DNA of 64,000 bases, taken from NCBI GenBank assembly GCA_035771165.1, contig JAWNZC010000311.1:568501-632500 (forward strand), in the 5' to 3' direction. Of the stretch, positions 12,277 through 22,870 are shown in pieces. The first letter of the stretch is position 1. Each line of letters opens with the position of its first letter. Under the pieces are notes generated by a model. That model saw nothing but the letters and a program-made list of their open reading frames with translations, was not told where the DNA came from and made no database searches. The position numbers were made by a program, and so were the translations under genes. This DNA comes from Paragorgia papillata (lineage: Eukaryota; Cnidaria; Anthozoa; Scleralcyonacea; Coralliidae).

Positions 12277-13225
12277 GCTACTGGTGACGGATCACTTTGA
12301 TTTGTTGTGAACCTGCGAGGTTTTGACCAAAATTACCCCCCTAGGGCTTAAAATGATCCTGAATGATCCCTTTTTAAAATAAGACCTTTATAACGATATG
12401 CCATGAAGTATTACCCGAGTTCTGACCTGACTTCCCTTCTGTTGAAATCCCGCGAGGATCATGGAGTATGGATAAGAACAAAATGGCTTTTATTTGTCAA
12501 TATATAAGCGAAACCAACGAAAATTTAGGCTCTAACAACTCCGAAAGTAAGTATAAACATTTGTTTGTTGTAATTATTTCGTAGATTAGCAATAATTTGG
12601 TAAAATTTGACGAAAACCATCTCGGCCGAGTCAGGCAAATTTGAACAAAGTTGGCCGAGAGTTGTCGGCGAGTTGTCGGCGTTGTAATGGCAAACAGAAG
12701 TAAATATCACTCAAAAATAACTTAAAATCTGAATAGCTGACTTAAAAACGATCTTACTGATGTATTTTGGTCGTATGTTCTTGTATAATTCTGTTTAAAT
12801 TTGTAAATTTCAAAATAAGTTATATGATCGCTCGCGGCCGCACCATGGGGGGTCACAATGGGGGGTCTCAATGGAAAATCATAAAAAATCAATATAATAT
12901 TTGCTTTTTATTGTATTGCTTCAATTTTTTCAATTTGAATTTGTGAAATGCTGCTTTTCATTTTACATGATCCAAAATTTTGTGTAAAGTCATTTCTCGT
13001 TAAATATTTAACATTTTTTGGATTATAATAATATTATTAATAGTAGTAATTAGCATAAATTAGCATAATTTGCAAAATGGGTTGTCTGACAAGATCCGAA
13101 AACCCAAAATTTGAATAGTTGAGGTAAAAACGATTCAAATGATATATTGTGGTATTATTTTTGTGTTATTATGCCATGTTAATTCACAAATTGCCAAGAC
13201 CACCTGCTGTGACTGGTTTTCGGAT
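12277..13225 (+). repeat. dispersed ~950-bp repeat, copy 1
   Basis: Matches 35041-36005 in direct orientation with scattered substitutions, starting near GGTGACGGATCACTTTG and ending near CACCTGCTGTGACT. The right edge abuts a LINE fragment. No ORF is conserved between the copies at useful length, so it is probably non-autonomous. Confidence 0.8.
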
Positions 13226-13299
13226 CGGACAAGAAAAAATTATATATTTTCCGTTAGAATTATACAACCAAAATCAAACTGGAACTCCTTACGATATCA

Positions 13300-14439
13300 T
13301 CCGATACACAAAGACTAGGCCTATAGAGTGTTTAAGTAGAGTTCTAAAGCTACAGAAGAGGGCAGCGAGAGTCATCCTAACAGCCGATCGTCAGGCGCCT
13401 TCAGTTGAACTTTTTAATAAATTACGCTGGATACCTTTCTATGAAGAGTGTAAAATCAGTAAATGTTCACTTATCTATAAGCGCATCCATGGTAGCTTAC
13501 CGACCTACTTAAATTAGCAAATTATTGTTAATAATCAGGTACTTATAGTCGTAATACAAGATATTCCAATTCCAATTTAATATGTCCTCGATACAACAGA
13601 GAAACTGACGGCACAGGCAGCCCAGACTTGTACTTCCGCCTTTAGATTAGGGTTGTGCGGGTTGACAGTAATAAATATGACAGTTGAATTAATTAAGGAT
13701 TTGATATAATTTGAAAAATATTGCCGTATTTTCGTTAAATCTATAAAATAAACTTACTTTTGACAGTTTAACTTTCATATTGTTTTCCTTTAGTGAGTTG
13801 AGACTTGTAATATGTAGCATTACTTTGAACGGCTGTAGTTGAGCGAATGAGCGGTGTTCCGGCTCTCTGTCATTATATACATACAAGGCCAATACAATTT
13901 CAGCCTTGTGTGTATATAATGACAGAGAGCTAGAATACCGCTCATTCGCTCAACTACGGCCGTATCTATTATTTTATAAATTTAACGAAAATACTGCAAT
14001 ATTTTTCAAATTACAACCGAATTCTCATTCTTCAAATCCTTAATTAATTCAACTGTCATATTTATTACTGTCAACCCGCACAACCCTAATTTAAAGGCGG
14101 AGTACAAGTCGGTAGAACATTCAAAGTTACTAGTTCCAAATTATGGACTGAGTCTGCCATTAGAACTTATAGGAGTAAGAACTCGCTTCAGTGTTTTAGG
14201 AAGAATATGTGGACTAGTATTTATAAAGATCAACAGACTTTGCATCACCTTAACGTTTAGTTATATTTTTATCTTCTAAATTGTTTTTATATTTACTTTT
14301 TTAGCATAATTTTATACATTTAATTATTCATATTAATATTGTACTGTAGTTTTAACCATAAATTGTAATTTAAATTGCGAGGGCCACAAGTTTATTAGCT
14401 TTTGCTATTTAGTGCCACCCTCACTAAATAAAGTCCTTA

Positions 14440-14440
<1 letters not shown>
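13300..14440 (+). pseudogene. LINE ORF2 3' end, split by a MITE
   Basis: Residues LSRVLKLQKRAARVIL, LRWIPFYEECKISK and YKRIHGSLPTYLN (about 13330-13517) are the usual C-terminal tail of a LINE reverse-transcriptase protein. The next expected block, RTFKVTSSKLW, only resumes at about 14115, after the inserted element at 13627-14108. The protein ends HHLNV at about 14260. The 3' untranslated part runs into TAAATAAAGTCC and an (ATT)n tail, the usual 3' signature of such LINEs. The copy is 5'-truncated near 13230 and carries a stop at 13517. Confidence 0.8.
13627..14108. mobile_element. palindromic MITE inserted in a LINE
   Basis: Terminal inverted repeats begin CTTGTACT(T)CCGCCTTTA and extend for more than 100 bp, including GTTGACAGTAATAAATATGA. 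The centre is also symmetric (GACAGAGAGC / GCTCTCTGTC). It separates two parts of one LINE reading frame. I see no clear target-site duplication. Confidence 0.85.
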
Positions 14441-14486
<46 letters not shown>

Positions 14487-14493
14487 TTTATTA

Positions 14494-14578
<85 letters not shown>
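14430..14578. repeat. (ATT)n microsatellite, LINE tail
   Basis: About fifty ATT/TTA triplets with two interruptions, directly following the LINE 3' end. The isoleucine-rich frame through it is an artefact. A second, shorter (ATT)n tail at 14821-14850 follows AAATAAAGTTTCC and probably marks another LINE 3' end. Confidence 0.9.
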
Positions 14579-14579
<1 letters not shown>

Positions 14580-14819
14580 AAAAACCTGAAATTTGACGAA
14601 CGATGTAGAAAGTACTATACTCAGAAAATTATGAACACTTGCATAAGGACCTCTTACTATATATTTTGTAAACGTAACAAAAAATGGGATGACCCGACTT
14701 TAATGTCATACTAATATTTTTATACCATATAGTGTTAATTCAAGTAGACATTGGTAAACTACCTGTAAAAGAGAGGTTTATCATTGTAGTATACGTAAAT
14801 CATAAACAAATAAAGTTTC

Positions 14820-14852
<33 letters not shown>

Positions 14853-14869
14853 ACAATGTTCAAAAACTC

Positions 14870-15115
14870 ATTAATGTTTAATGAGTGTCTTTATATGTAA
14901 TAAAAACACGCTTGTCGTTTTCGATAAATTTCTTACTGGATTTTACAGTTCACACGAGGTCAATCTCAAAACTTTTTAGGTCAGTAAACTTACGAAATGG
15001 TTCGTTTTTTAAGACGTTCAATAAACTTGCAGTTCGTGTTCTATTAGGTTTACAACACTTGGCGGCTATCGCCTCGTGTCTTTATACCTGATAAAACACC
15101 CTTGCTCGTTTATTA
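14870..15115 (+). repeat. diverged repeat related to 37330-37580
   Basis: The stretch around AATAAACTTGCAGTTCGTGTT followed by CTGATAAAACACCCTTGCTCG resembles the complement of 37330-37440. Weaker similarity extends to 14870. Probably an old foldback family member. Confidence 0.5.
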
Positions 15116-15424
15116 GAAATAAAATGCAATGAAAATTAGTATACTTATATATAATATACTTTGTATAAATCATGTGACATTTTATAGAAGGTTTTTTCCT
15201 ACCAACGAGCCATATAAAGCAAACTGCCGAAATTTTTAGAAACGAAATACTGACGTTTCGAGCAGAGCCCTTTATCAAAGAGAGATGAAGGGCAGCGCTT
15301 GAAAAGAATTCCTAAAAATATCGACAGTTAACCGCCGTTTTCGTTATGGTAAATATATATATACCGCGACAAATAACTATTATCAAACAGTAACCAACTA
15401 AACCTTTTACTTTTCAACAAATAG

Positions 15425-15798
15425 TTGTCATTCTTGAAGAAGAAGTCAGTAAGCCCACTGATTGTCCGGTAGTTGTTTTTGATTGTACAAACATTACCTC
15501 TGTTTGTGATAATATGAGAAAGGCTATTCACAATCAAGGACAACCTTCTCAATTAACCAGATTAACCAACTCGACTCGAATAAAAAGAAACAGGCGTAAT
15601 TCAGGATGCACAAAAATGAAGCCAGGACCCGGGTTGTCCTGTGATGAATATCCATTCGCCTCAACCTACGAAGGAGGAAAAGGAGCGACCACTGCTATTG
15701 TGCCGATTAAAGAGAATAGTTTACATGGAGGACAACTGAGCTACTTTTACACAAAGAATAACATTCAAGACGGAGGCTGTTTTATAGTTAAAATATAA
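15425..15798 (+). CDS. terminal exon, NucA/NucB-like deoxyribonuclease
   Basis: A reading frame opens at an acceptor (CAACAAATAG|TT, phase 2 entry) and ends at TAA in 15796-15798. The first 40 residues include two Cys in VVFDCTNITSVCDNM. The C-terminal part carries GLSCDEYPFAST, YEGG, then VPIKENSLHGGQLSYFY and a closing IQDGGCFIV. This order (CDEYPFA with the conserved acidic pair, ENxxxGGxLSxFY) is that of the NucA/NucB secreted DNase domain. The family cleaves DNA extracellularly; in animals its members are usually secreted. No start codon or signal peptide lies in this exon, so upstream exons must exist. I could not find them in the repeat-rich 15 kb upstream, and without them this could be a processed or truncated copy. 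Confidence 0.75.
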
Positions 15799-15799
15799 T

Positions 15800-16316
15800 C
15801 CTTAAATTTTTGTTACTCCATGCATTGTGCGTTTTGTATCATGTTTGTATGTTCTTCAACTGTAATTTTGTTTAGTTGCAGCTAAATACCGAACGAAGTA
15901 AGTTACCGTTATGACTTAAAAGGTATATGAATTGAAGAAATAAGTTCCGAAGAAGCTCCCTAATGTGAAATAACTCGTGAAATTATTAAGATTTGCCTTT
16001 ACAGTCGACCTTTTCGTGTATACATCAAGAACGAAGTGAGATATGTAAAAATGCTGTATAGGCTGATCTTTATAATTTCAAAATTCTGTCAAATAAAGAA
16101 GTTTCTTCTTCACTTATTTTTAACTTCATAAGCACTTTAAAGAAACTGTAAAAATAATTGCTTTACTACATGATCCATTATTTTTTTGTAATCATTTTGA
16201 ATGAGGTTCAATTGTGACTAATTACAGTAAAAAAATAATAAATTCTGCTATCAATCTGGTGGTCCTGTTAGTTGTTTAGTGTTGACTTTACGGAGAGAGA
16301 AGGAGTGTATTAACAA
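15800..16316. other. 3' flank of nuclease exon, non-coding
   Basis: A+T-rich; AATAAA at about 16093 could serve as a polyadenylation signal. Nothing else seen. Confidence 0.4.
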
Positions 16317-16317
16317 T

Positions 16318-16465
16318 ATTGTTTTTTGTTTGGTTTTTGTTGGGGGGTTTTTGGGTTGTTTTTTTGTTTGTTTGTTTTGGTTTTTTTTTGGGTTGTTGTT
16401 TGTTGGGTTTGGTTGGGTTTTTTTGGGGTTTTTTTTGGGGGGGGGGGGAGGGGGGGGGGAGGAAG
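16318..16465 (+). repeat. G/T-only strand-biased tract
   Basis: About 150 bp in which the + strand is almost only G and T, ending in runs of nine or more G. Several G runs of three or more separated by T loops could form G-quadruplexes. Open frames here are compositional artefacts. Confidence 0.85.
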
Positions 16466-16677
16466 TACAGTCACAAGTCAAGAGACTTTGTGAGATCCTA
16501 TAAATGTATTCTGGAACGATTTTGAACTATAGAGACAATTCATAAACTACTATAGTTGAACCAGTATGTCTGATAGAGTAAAACACGGAATAGCAGTCTC
16601 ACACGGAAGGACGACACATACGTCATTTTTGTCAATAATATAATATTGTTTACTTTAAAAATTGATATTTCTAAATA

Positions 16678-16974
16678 TTAAAGGGGTCTACAGTCCGTTC
16701 TTCGCATGACCGGCGTGGAGTCCCCAAAATATGACATTCGTCTCAGTTCAATGTAAACCGTTGGGAGCAACATGGCAGAAAACCAAGCGATTCGGCGAAG
16801 ATATCTCTTCGGATTTCTTCTATTTCTTTCGAAAATGTTTTATTTAGGGTACAAGTGATGAAGAGGAAGCAAGAAAACCTTACAATCTTGAATAAGTTAT
16901 CAGTATTTTTTTGGTAAATAAACTGTAAACATTAGTTTCCTACATGCGCAGAACGGACTGTAGACCCCCTTTAA
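16678..16974. mobile_element. TTAA-flanked MITE
   Basis: Both ends read TTAA followed by AGGGG(G)TCTACAGTCC, inverted, with GTTCT and GCGCATG continuing inward. The 297-bp element has no ORF. The TTAA at both ends matches the target duplication used by piggyBac and Kolobok transposases. Confidence 0.8.
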
Positions 16975-17107
16975 GGTTACATTATATAAAACACTGATTT
17001 CGTCATATTTTACATTTTTATCGATTTACATTAAGAAACTGGAAATCTCTCGACTGCCGCAATTTCTTTTCGAAAATATTAAAAAGCGACCAATATATAG
17101 CCAAAAA

Positions 17108-18150
17108 TGTTACGACTACAGAATTTCGTGTTCTTTAATTTGGTATAAGTCGCCAGGCAAGGCAACCCCCGTCAGTCGTATTAATGACGCCGCGCCGCAA
17201 TTTGTTTAAAGCGCGCCTGCGTCGTTCATGGATCTGTGCCACTCCGGAGACTTATACGAAATTAAAGAGCATGAAATTATGTACAACATATGTTAATTTA
17301 AAAAAAAATCGTATAGAATAGCGCCTGAGATAATTGTGTTTATATCTGAGGTAATCTGAAATATGCAAGGCAATCCCCGTCAGTCGATCGTATTAATGAC
17401 GCCGCGCACAATTTGTTTAAAGCTCGCCTGCGTCGTTCATGGGTCTGTGCCACTCTGGCGACTTATTAAAAATTAAAGAGCATGAAATTCTGTACAACAT
17501 ATGTAAATTTCAGAGAAATTGTATAGAATAGCGCCTGAGATAATTGTGTTTATATCTGAGGTAATCTGAAATATGCAAGGCGACCTCCGTCAGTCGTATT
17601 AATGACGCCACGCCGCAATTTGTTTAAAGCTCGCCTGCGTCGTTCATGGGTCTGTGCCACTCTGGAGACTTATACGAAATTAAAGAGCATGAAATTCTGT
17701 ACAACATATATAAATTTCAAAAAAATTGTATAGAATAGCGCCTGAGATAATTGTGTTTATATCCGAGGTAATCTGAAATATGCAAGGCAACCCCCGTCAG
17801 TCGTATTAATGACGCCACGCCGCAATTTGTTTAAAGCTCGCCTGCGTCGTTCATGGGTCTGTGCCACTCTGGAGACTTATACGAAATTAAAGAGCATGAA
17901 ATTCTGTACAACATATTTAAATTTTAAAAAATTCGTATAGAATAGCGACTGAGATAATTGTGTTTATATCTGAGGTATTCTGAAATATGCAAGGCAACCC
18001 CCGTCAGTCATATTAATGATGCCGCGCGCCGTAATTTGTTTTAAGCTCGCCTGCGTCGTTCATGGGTCTGTGCCACTCCGAAGACTTATACTAGATTAAA
18101 GGGCATGAAATTCTGTACAACATATGTTAATTTGAAGAAATCCTATAGTA
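17108..18150 (+). repeat. ~208-bp satellite, five copies
   Basis: Units starting CAAGGCAACCCCCGTCAG begin near 17157, 17364, 17575, 17782 and 17990. Each contains CGCCTGCGTCGTTCATGG, then TAAAGAGCATGAAATTCTG, and ends in CTGAGATAATTGTG. Copies differ by scattered substitutions, and the outer ones are more diverged. Confidence 0.9.
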
Positions 18151-18239
18151 TAGCGCCTGTGAAAATTGTGTTTTTGTATGATATTCTGCAATAGCAACCA
18201 CCTGATGAATATGGAGATAACTTCGTAATAAGTGCGATA

Positions 18240-18297
18240 ATTGAATCGACGGCTGAATCGAAGGCCGAATCGAAGGCTGAATCGAAGGCTGAATGTG
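18240..18297 (+). repeat. 12-bp minisatellite
   Basis: Four to five copies of GAATCGAAGGCT with minor variants. Confidence 0.85.
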
Positions 18298-18299
18298 GT

Positions 18300-19165
18300 G
18301 CATACTTCACAGTGGTAATATTTTATCCTATTTTACAGAGAAAGAAAATTTCGCCAATTCCCCCTACAAAAATAGATATCGGCGACTTGCGTTTTATCCA
18401 ATTCTTTCCAAGCTTTGCGACAATGTTGAGCGACAATAAAGGAATAAAACTGTGTTCGCATTTTAGATTTAGTTCAATGTTTTCCCAATAATATGCATCT
18501 CTTCTATAGTTTTTACCAAGTCAAGATGAATCAACTTGCCCACTTAATATCAAAGCAAATACAATACCTGTTAAAAAATGCGAACACGGTTTTATCTTTG
18601 ATCATTTGAAATGAGAAATATGATGCTTTTGAAGCTTCTGAGTGAAACCTGGACCGCCAATATCTCCTGGTGCAAAGGGCGCTATTATTTAAAAAGCACC
18701 TCGTAGCAACTGCAGTTTTTAAAGGTGTAGAATTTTTGTTAAATTGTTAGCTTGATTTATCATTGTGCATGCCAAATTTGAGAGACAAAACTCAAAAATT
18801 GAGCGCACGGTGAGTATTTTGGTGAAATAAGATTCTATCATATGATGTAACCTTAACCTAGGTTACCTGCCAGATAGTGAATGCTGCCTTTTCAATTTGT
18901 TACACCTAAATTGTTGAGAACTTCAAAATAAGTTGACGAGTGTTTCCGTGCAAAGAATGAGAAAGTGGTAGTATGATAGTAAATAAAAATAAATTTTGCG
19001 ACATACTCACAGTTTGTGCGCGCTTGCGCTGATCACAGATCTAATAAGTATGCACGTACTTTAAAAAAAACGTTTTCAACTGAGACATTTGTCATTACCA
19101 GCGTCCCGCTGGAAGAAATATAATCTGGTGAAGACTCATCGGCAGCATAGCAAGTCGTTTCGTTT
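18300..19165. other. non-coding, no recognisable feature
   Basis: No supported coding sequence or repeat. Confidence 0.45.
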
Positions 19166-19169
19166 CCTT

Positions 19170-19333
19170 CATGGCCAGAAATAAAGGACATCAGGTCACC
19201 AAATTATGTGCACAAATGAATTAGCAAATTTCAATAGTGTGGAATTATCATGAGAATTCTACACTATTGAAATTTGCTAATTTGTGCGCATAATTTAGCG
19301 ACCTCGACCTAATGTCCTTTATTTCTGGCCATG
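19170..19333. repeat. palindromic MITE
   Basis: Arms of about 75 bp, from CATGGCCAGAAATAAAGGAC to its complement, around a short centre. Near-perfect in the inner half (AGCAAATTTCAATAGTGT). Confidence 0.85.
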
Positions 19334-19953
19334 TATAGTTAACCTTTTTAAACGCGCATAAAAATAATTATTAAAAAGCAGTCACTGAAGGCAGCGTTAA
19401 GCAGTATGTCTTATCTCTCCATCAGTTGACGTCCTCCTATTAAAGACGCGGGAAAATGCTCTGATGCAGTGGTGGTGTATGCAGAACGGCGTCGAGGTTA
19501 GGGGGGGGGGGGGGGAGGGGCTGCAAATTATTCATTTTTGTTTCACATGAGGAATTATTTTGTTTGAAGCCAATAAAAGACCGCGTCGTCGGGATTCCGC
19601 GTTGTAAATTGCTAAGCCTATAGGCACTACTAAAATTACTGGTTCCTCATTGTGATTGACATGGAGACCACAATCATCGTGGCTCAACAGTTAGTATTTA
19701 TATATCATGACCTGTCGTGTTATGTTCTCAAAACCCAGAGTGTCGAAGATGGGATAATGCAGTCATGAGGCCGCACAGCAAGCTGTTATAAAGGAAGGTA
19801 ATTATCGGTTTCAGACAAATTTGATTTCCAACAAAACGGTCTCTTCGTTCACACCTTGTCTTGTAAATAAGACATATTATGAGTATACTAATTACTAAAT
19901 GTTGTAATATACCGCTACTCTGGGGCCAGTTCTAAGTGACGGTAGCCCTGGTG
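19334..19953. other. non-coding, poly-G tract only
   Basis: A G run occurs at about 19501-19517. Nothing else seen. Confidence 0.45.
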
Positions 19954-20167
19954 TAAAGTTCTCTAACCCCAAAAACCTTTTTCAGCTATATCAAATCGTG
20001 GGATAATTTCTGCGAAATCAAAATTTAACTAATTAAAATACTCCGATTTTTATGGCAGTTTGAAATTGGCCAAACTGTCATTTTTAATAATTCGTTTCGA
20101 GGAGGCTGGAACGAGTATATTTTGTGACCTCAATCAAGGTACTCGTCTAGCACCTTCATGCAACCTT

Positions 20168-20592
20168 CCAATCTCGTTCCCAGAGCCCACATTCCCCACC
20201 CGGGAAACGAGAGACTCTGGCATAATCCGTTTCAAATCGTTACGTTATTGGCTGAATAGTGAGCATGAGTTTGTCTGAAGTGACCGGAAGTAGAATAATA
20301 AAACCAAAATAACAAAGATGTCGGACGACAAGACTCCAGTGAAGACGTTGCCGCGATCGATATCTTCGCCGCATGAGTGTAGATGCTGTAATTCGAGCTT
20401 CGCCAGCAACCCCATTGACTTGTTTGGGTAAAAGACAAACAAGGAGAACATTACTATCCAGATTCCGCTCGGATATTTACGCATGCGTACCTCAACCGGA
20501 ATAACAAGAATCCTGAGATTTGAAACGGATTATCCCAGAGTCTCTCGTTTCCTGGGTGGGGAACGTGTGCTCTGGGAACGAGATTGGCAACC
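20168..20592. repeat. MITE nested in the THAP element
   Basis: Inverted ends of about 70 bp: CCAATCTCGTTCCCAGAGC through GAGACTCTGG and ATCCGTTTCAAATC on the left, and the complement at 20519-20592. It lies just upstream of the THAP start codon. Confidence 0.85.
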
Positions 20593-20669
20593 TTCATGCC
20601 ATAAATTTTGATATCTATTAATCTAAACATATATTGCGTTTGCTGTGTCTTTGGAAAGCTGGTGAAAAC

Positions 20670-21015
20670 ATGGTGTTTAGTTGTATTACTGCCAATTGTA
20701 CGAATAAAGTGAGTCTCAAAGATGGTATAAGTCTTCACAGAATTCCATATTTCAACGATGACCGCCCTGACGCTAGGAAGCGAAGAAAAATTTGGGTTTG
20801 ATTTCGTGAAGGCAAAACGTGTCTTCGAACCTTCGAAAACTTCAACACTTTGCTCAGATCATTTCAAACATGAGGAATTCGAGAGAAGATATTGCGTGTT
20901 ACCTGGTCAAACAAAACCGAACTATAAAAAATTAAGGACGGATCATCTCGGGATTTGTGTATTTCCAAGTATTCATGTACTGCCGAAAGATATTTCTGCC
21001 AATTTGGGTCAATGA
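20670..21015 (+). pseudogene. THAP-domain gene, frameshifted
   Basis: ATG at 20670 opens a THAP zinc finger: MVFSCITANC (first Cys pair), HRIPYF, then KIWV, where the frame hits TGA at 20799-20801. Shifting one base restores DFVKAKR, TLCSDHFKHEEF (the Cys and His of the C2CH module) and ICVFPSI, the position of the AVPTIF-like box, ending at TAA in 21013-21015. One inserted base near 20799 therefore breaks the gene. The domain would bind DNA. The layout matches the intact gene at 62459. Confidence 0.8.
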
Positions 21016-21082
21016 TTTGCTTTATACCATTCGCTTATTTCCATGGAACCATTTAGTCTTTTCGTTAGATTTTCCTCGACCT

Positions 21083-21331
21083 CTAACCGTTTCTGTTCCT
21101 CGGTCTTCGTCGGCCAAAGGTTCTTCGGCATATGCTAAGCTGGAGTACTTTCCTGTCTGCTTGAATATTATTTTCATCGACATTGATTTCTGCATCCTCT
21201 ATCACACCATATCCCCGAATAAAGTTTATGTTCGAGTCATCAGACTGGTAACTGATTTCAGAATCTAATTCACTGCTAGACATGATTGTTAGCCAATATT
21301 GAGAACTATAAGTGTGAAGTTTGTCGAGCAC
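21083..21331 (-). CDS. opposite-strand acidic ORF in the THAP element
   Basis: An 82-codon open frame on the minus strand. From an internal Met it reads MSSSELDSEISYQSDD, a Ser/Asp/Glu-rich start, later followed by a basic stretch (RRTFGRRRPRNRNG). It could be the 5' exon of a second, divergent gene of the element. I do not recognise a domain. Confidence 0.3.
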   Translation of the reverse strand: MLDKLHTYSSQYWLTIMSSSELDSEISYQSDDSNINFIRGYGVIEDAEINVDENNIQADRKVLQLSICRRTFGRRRPRNRNG

Positions 21332-21626
21332 CTGCCGAATCGATCGAATGAAATGTAAATTCTAACTATGGTAAATCAAAGCAGCTTAGAACATCGAAGC
21401 AACATCAAAGCTATATTCCGACTACCTTGCGGACGTCAACAGACTTGATAGACCCAGGCTCCTGGTTATAAAAAATTCCGACGGCACTGGGCCACCAAAA
21501 GCCAAATTCGACACGCCAGAAAAACCAGACAAGTTATCCAAATTGAAATTTTTTTTCATTGTAACACTATAAATAAAGAGTATATTCGAAGAGCTGAAAA
21601 TTTATTTTGGGGTTAGAGGCACTTTA

Positions 21627-22690
21627 AATCTAATTTAGAAAACACTTTAGATTGACCGCGTTCTGTGATGGGATCTTTAATGTTAGGGAAGATATGTCGT
21701 TCACGTCCAATCGCTTTGTTCGGTTGCCGTATGTCTACACATATTCATATTTCTTGGGGGTTATGCGGTTTAGGGACGACCACAATCGGTGATATCCACA
21801 GCGATAGGCCCATCAACCCTTTCAATAATATCATCATCTTCCATCTCTTTCAATTTCGCCTCAACTTGCTTAGTAATATTGAAGGGGTTTGTTTAGAGTC
21901 AATTCTCCGGCAAACGTAGGCGGCAAAAAACCTGGTTGCAACCATTCTCTAAGACGGTTAGAGAATGGTCCCTTGCGCTGTATGGGAGACAGAATCATTC
22001 GAATTTTATAAAATATAATAATAGACCTCCATCTTGCTCACCGGGCTCTATATCCCATAGAGTACTCGTGACTATTCTCTAACGAGTCTAACCCTTACTT
22101 AGGTTAAAAAAAACTAAATCTGCCATTAAATTTTAGAGAAAAGACAAAATTTGGGTTACATTTTAGAAAAAATAGACATTTTAAAAAATAGACTCAATTC
22201 TCTAAATTTTCAACCCAGAATAACTTCTTCTAGTCGAAACATTTTGTTCCGGAAAATTCTTGTTTCGAACTTTAAAATCAGGTTTCGTATATAAACGTAG
22301 ATTTACATAGAAGAAACTCATCAGTTGAAACCCACCAGTATTTCATGTTACTAACATTATTCTCCTCTAACATTTTACAAAACGAATGTAAATATATAGA
22401 TGTATAAGAGGCGGCAGATTTTCAATAAAAGGATTATAAATATCATGTAGACATATATCACCTTGTCTAAGTATTCAGCATTGTATAATATACTTGTTCT
22501 ATAACCCTAAATATGATTAAAATCTGTTGTTAACATCAGTGATAACTATCAAAACTGTTTGTATTATAATTAAATGAATGATATTTCCGCTATAACGTGT
22601 ATAGTCATTAAACTAGTTCAGGTAGTGAAATGGAGGATTATGATGTATTAAGCACCAAGACTGATTGGACATTCATAGTAGAACACACAC
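21627..22690. other. non-coding with one perfect hairpin
   Basis: A perfect 11-bp inverted repeat (CCATTCTCTAA / TTAGAGAATGG, loop GACGG) lies at 21942-21968. The word CTCTAA recurs nearby (about 22076 and 22200). No gene seen. Confidence 0.5.
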
Positions 22691-22698
22691 ATCGTTAA

Positions 22699-22870
22699 CC
22701 GAGTAATTTTTATTGTTCTCGAGTGTTTGTAAAACATGAGGGAATAATGAAAATCACGCGGATGCAAGCCGAGTGATTTTTATTGTTTTCCAATGTTCTA
22801 CAAACACGAGAGAACATTGAAAATTACGAGGTAATAGGCCGCGTGATTTTTTGTTGTTCTCGAGTATCTT
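22699..22870. repeat. three ~80-bp GTGATTTTTATTGTT units
   Basis: The block GAGTGATTTTTATTGTT followed by CTCGAGTGTT-like words recurs at about 22700, 22772 and 22840 with partial complementarity between neighbours. A small tandem or foldback repeat. Confidence 0.55.

Larger units (their letters stand above)
19954..21626 (+). mobile_element. broken THAP-bearing DNA transposon
   Basis: The left end (TAAAGTTCTCTAACCCCAAAA) and right end (TTTTGGGGTTAGAGGCACTTTAA) are inverted repeats, and the right end closes with TTAA. The same terminus, TTAA-AGTGCCACTAACCCC, lies at 62185 next to the intact THAP gene. Inside are a frameshifted THAP reading frame, an inserted foldback element, and an opposite-strand acidic ORF. 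TTAA duplication plus a THAP domain suggests the Kolobok superfamily. That assignment is inference because no catalytic domain is seen. Confidence 0.7.

Noticed and set aside
14412..14714. Isoleucine-rich 100-codon ORF
   Set aside because: Translation of the (ATT)n tail of a LINE.
16251..16525. Phe/Gly/Trp-rich or Pro/Lys/Thr-rich ORFs
   Set aside because: Artefacts of a G/T-only tract.
17108..18150. CRISPR-like regular spacing
   Set aside because: The units are contiguous 208-bp satellite copies, not short repeats separated by unique spacers, and the DNA is eukaryotic.
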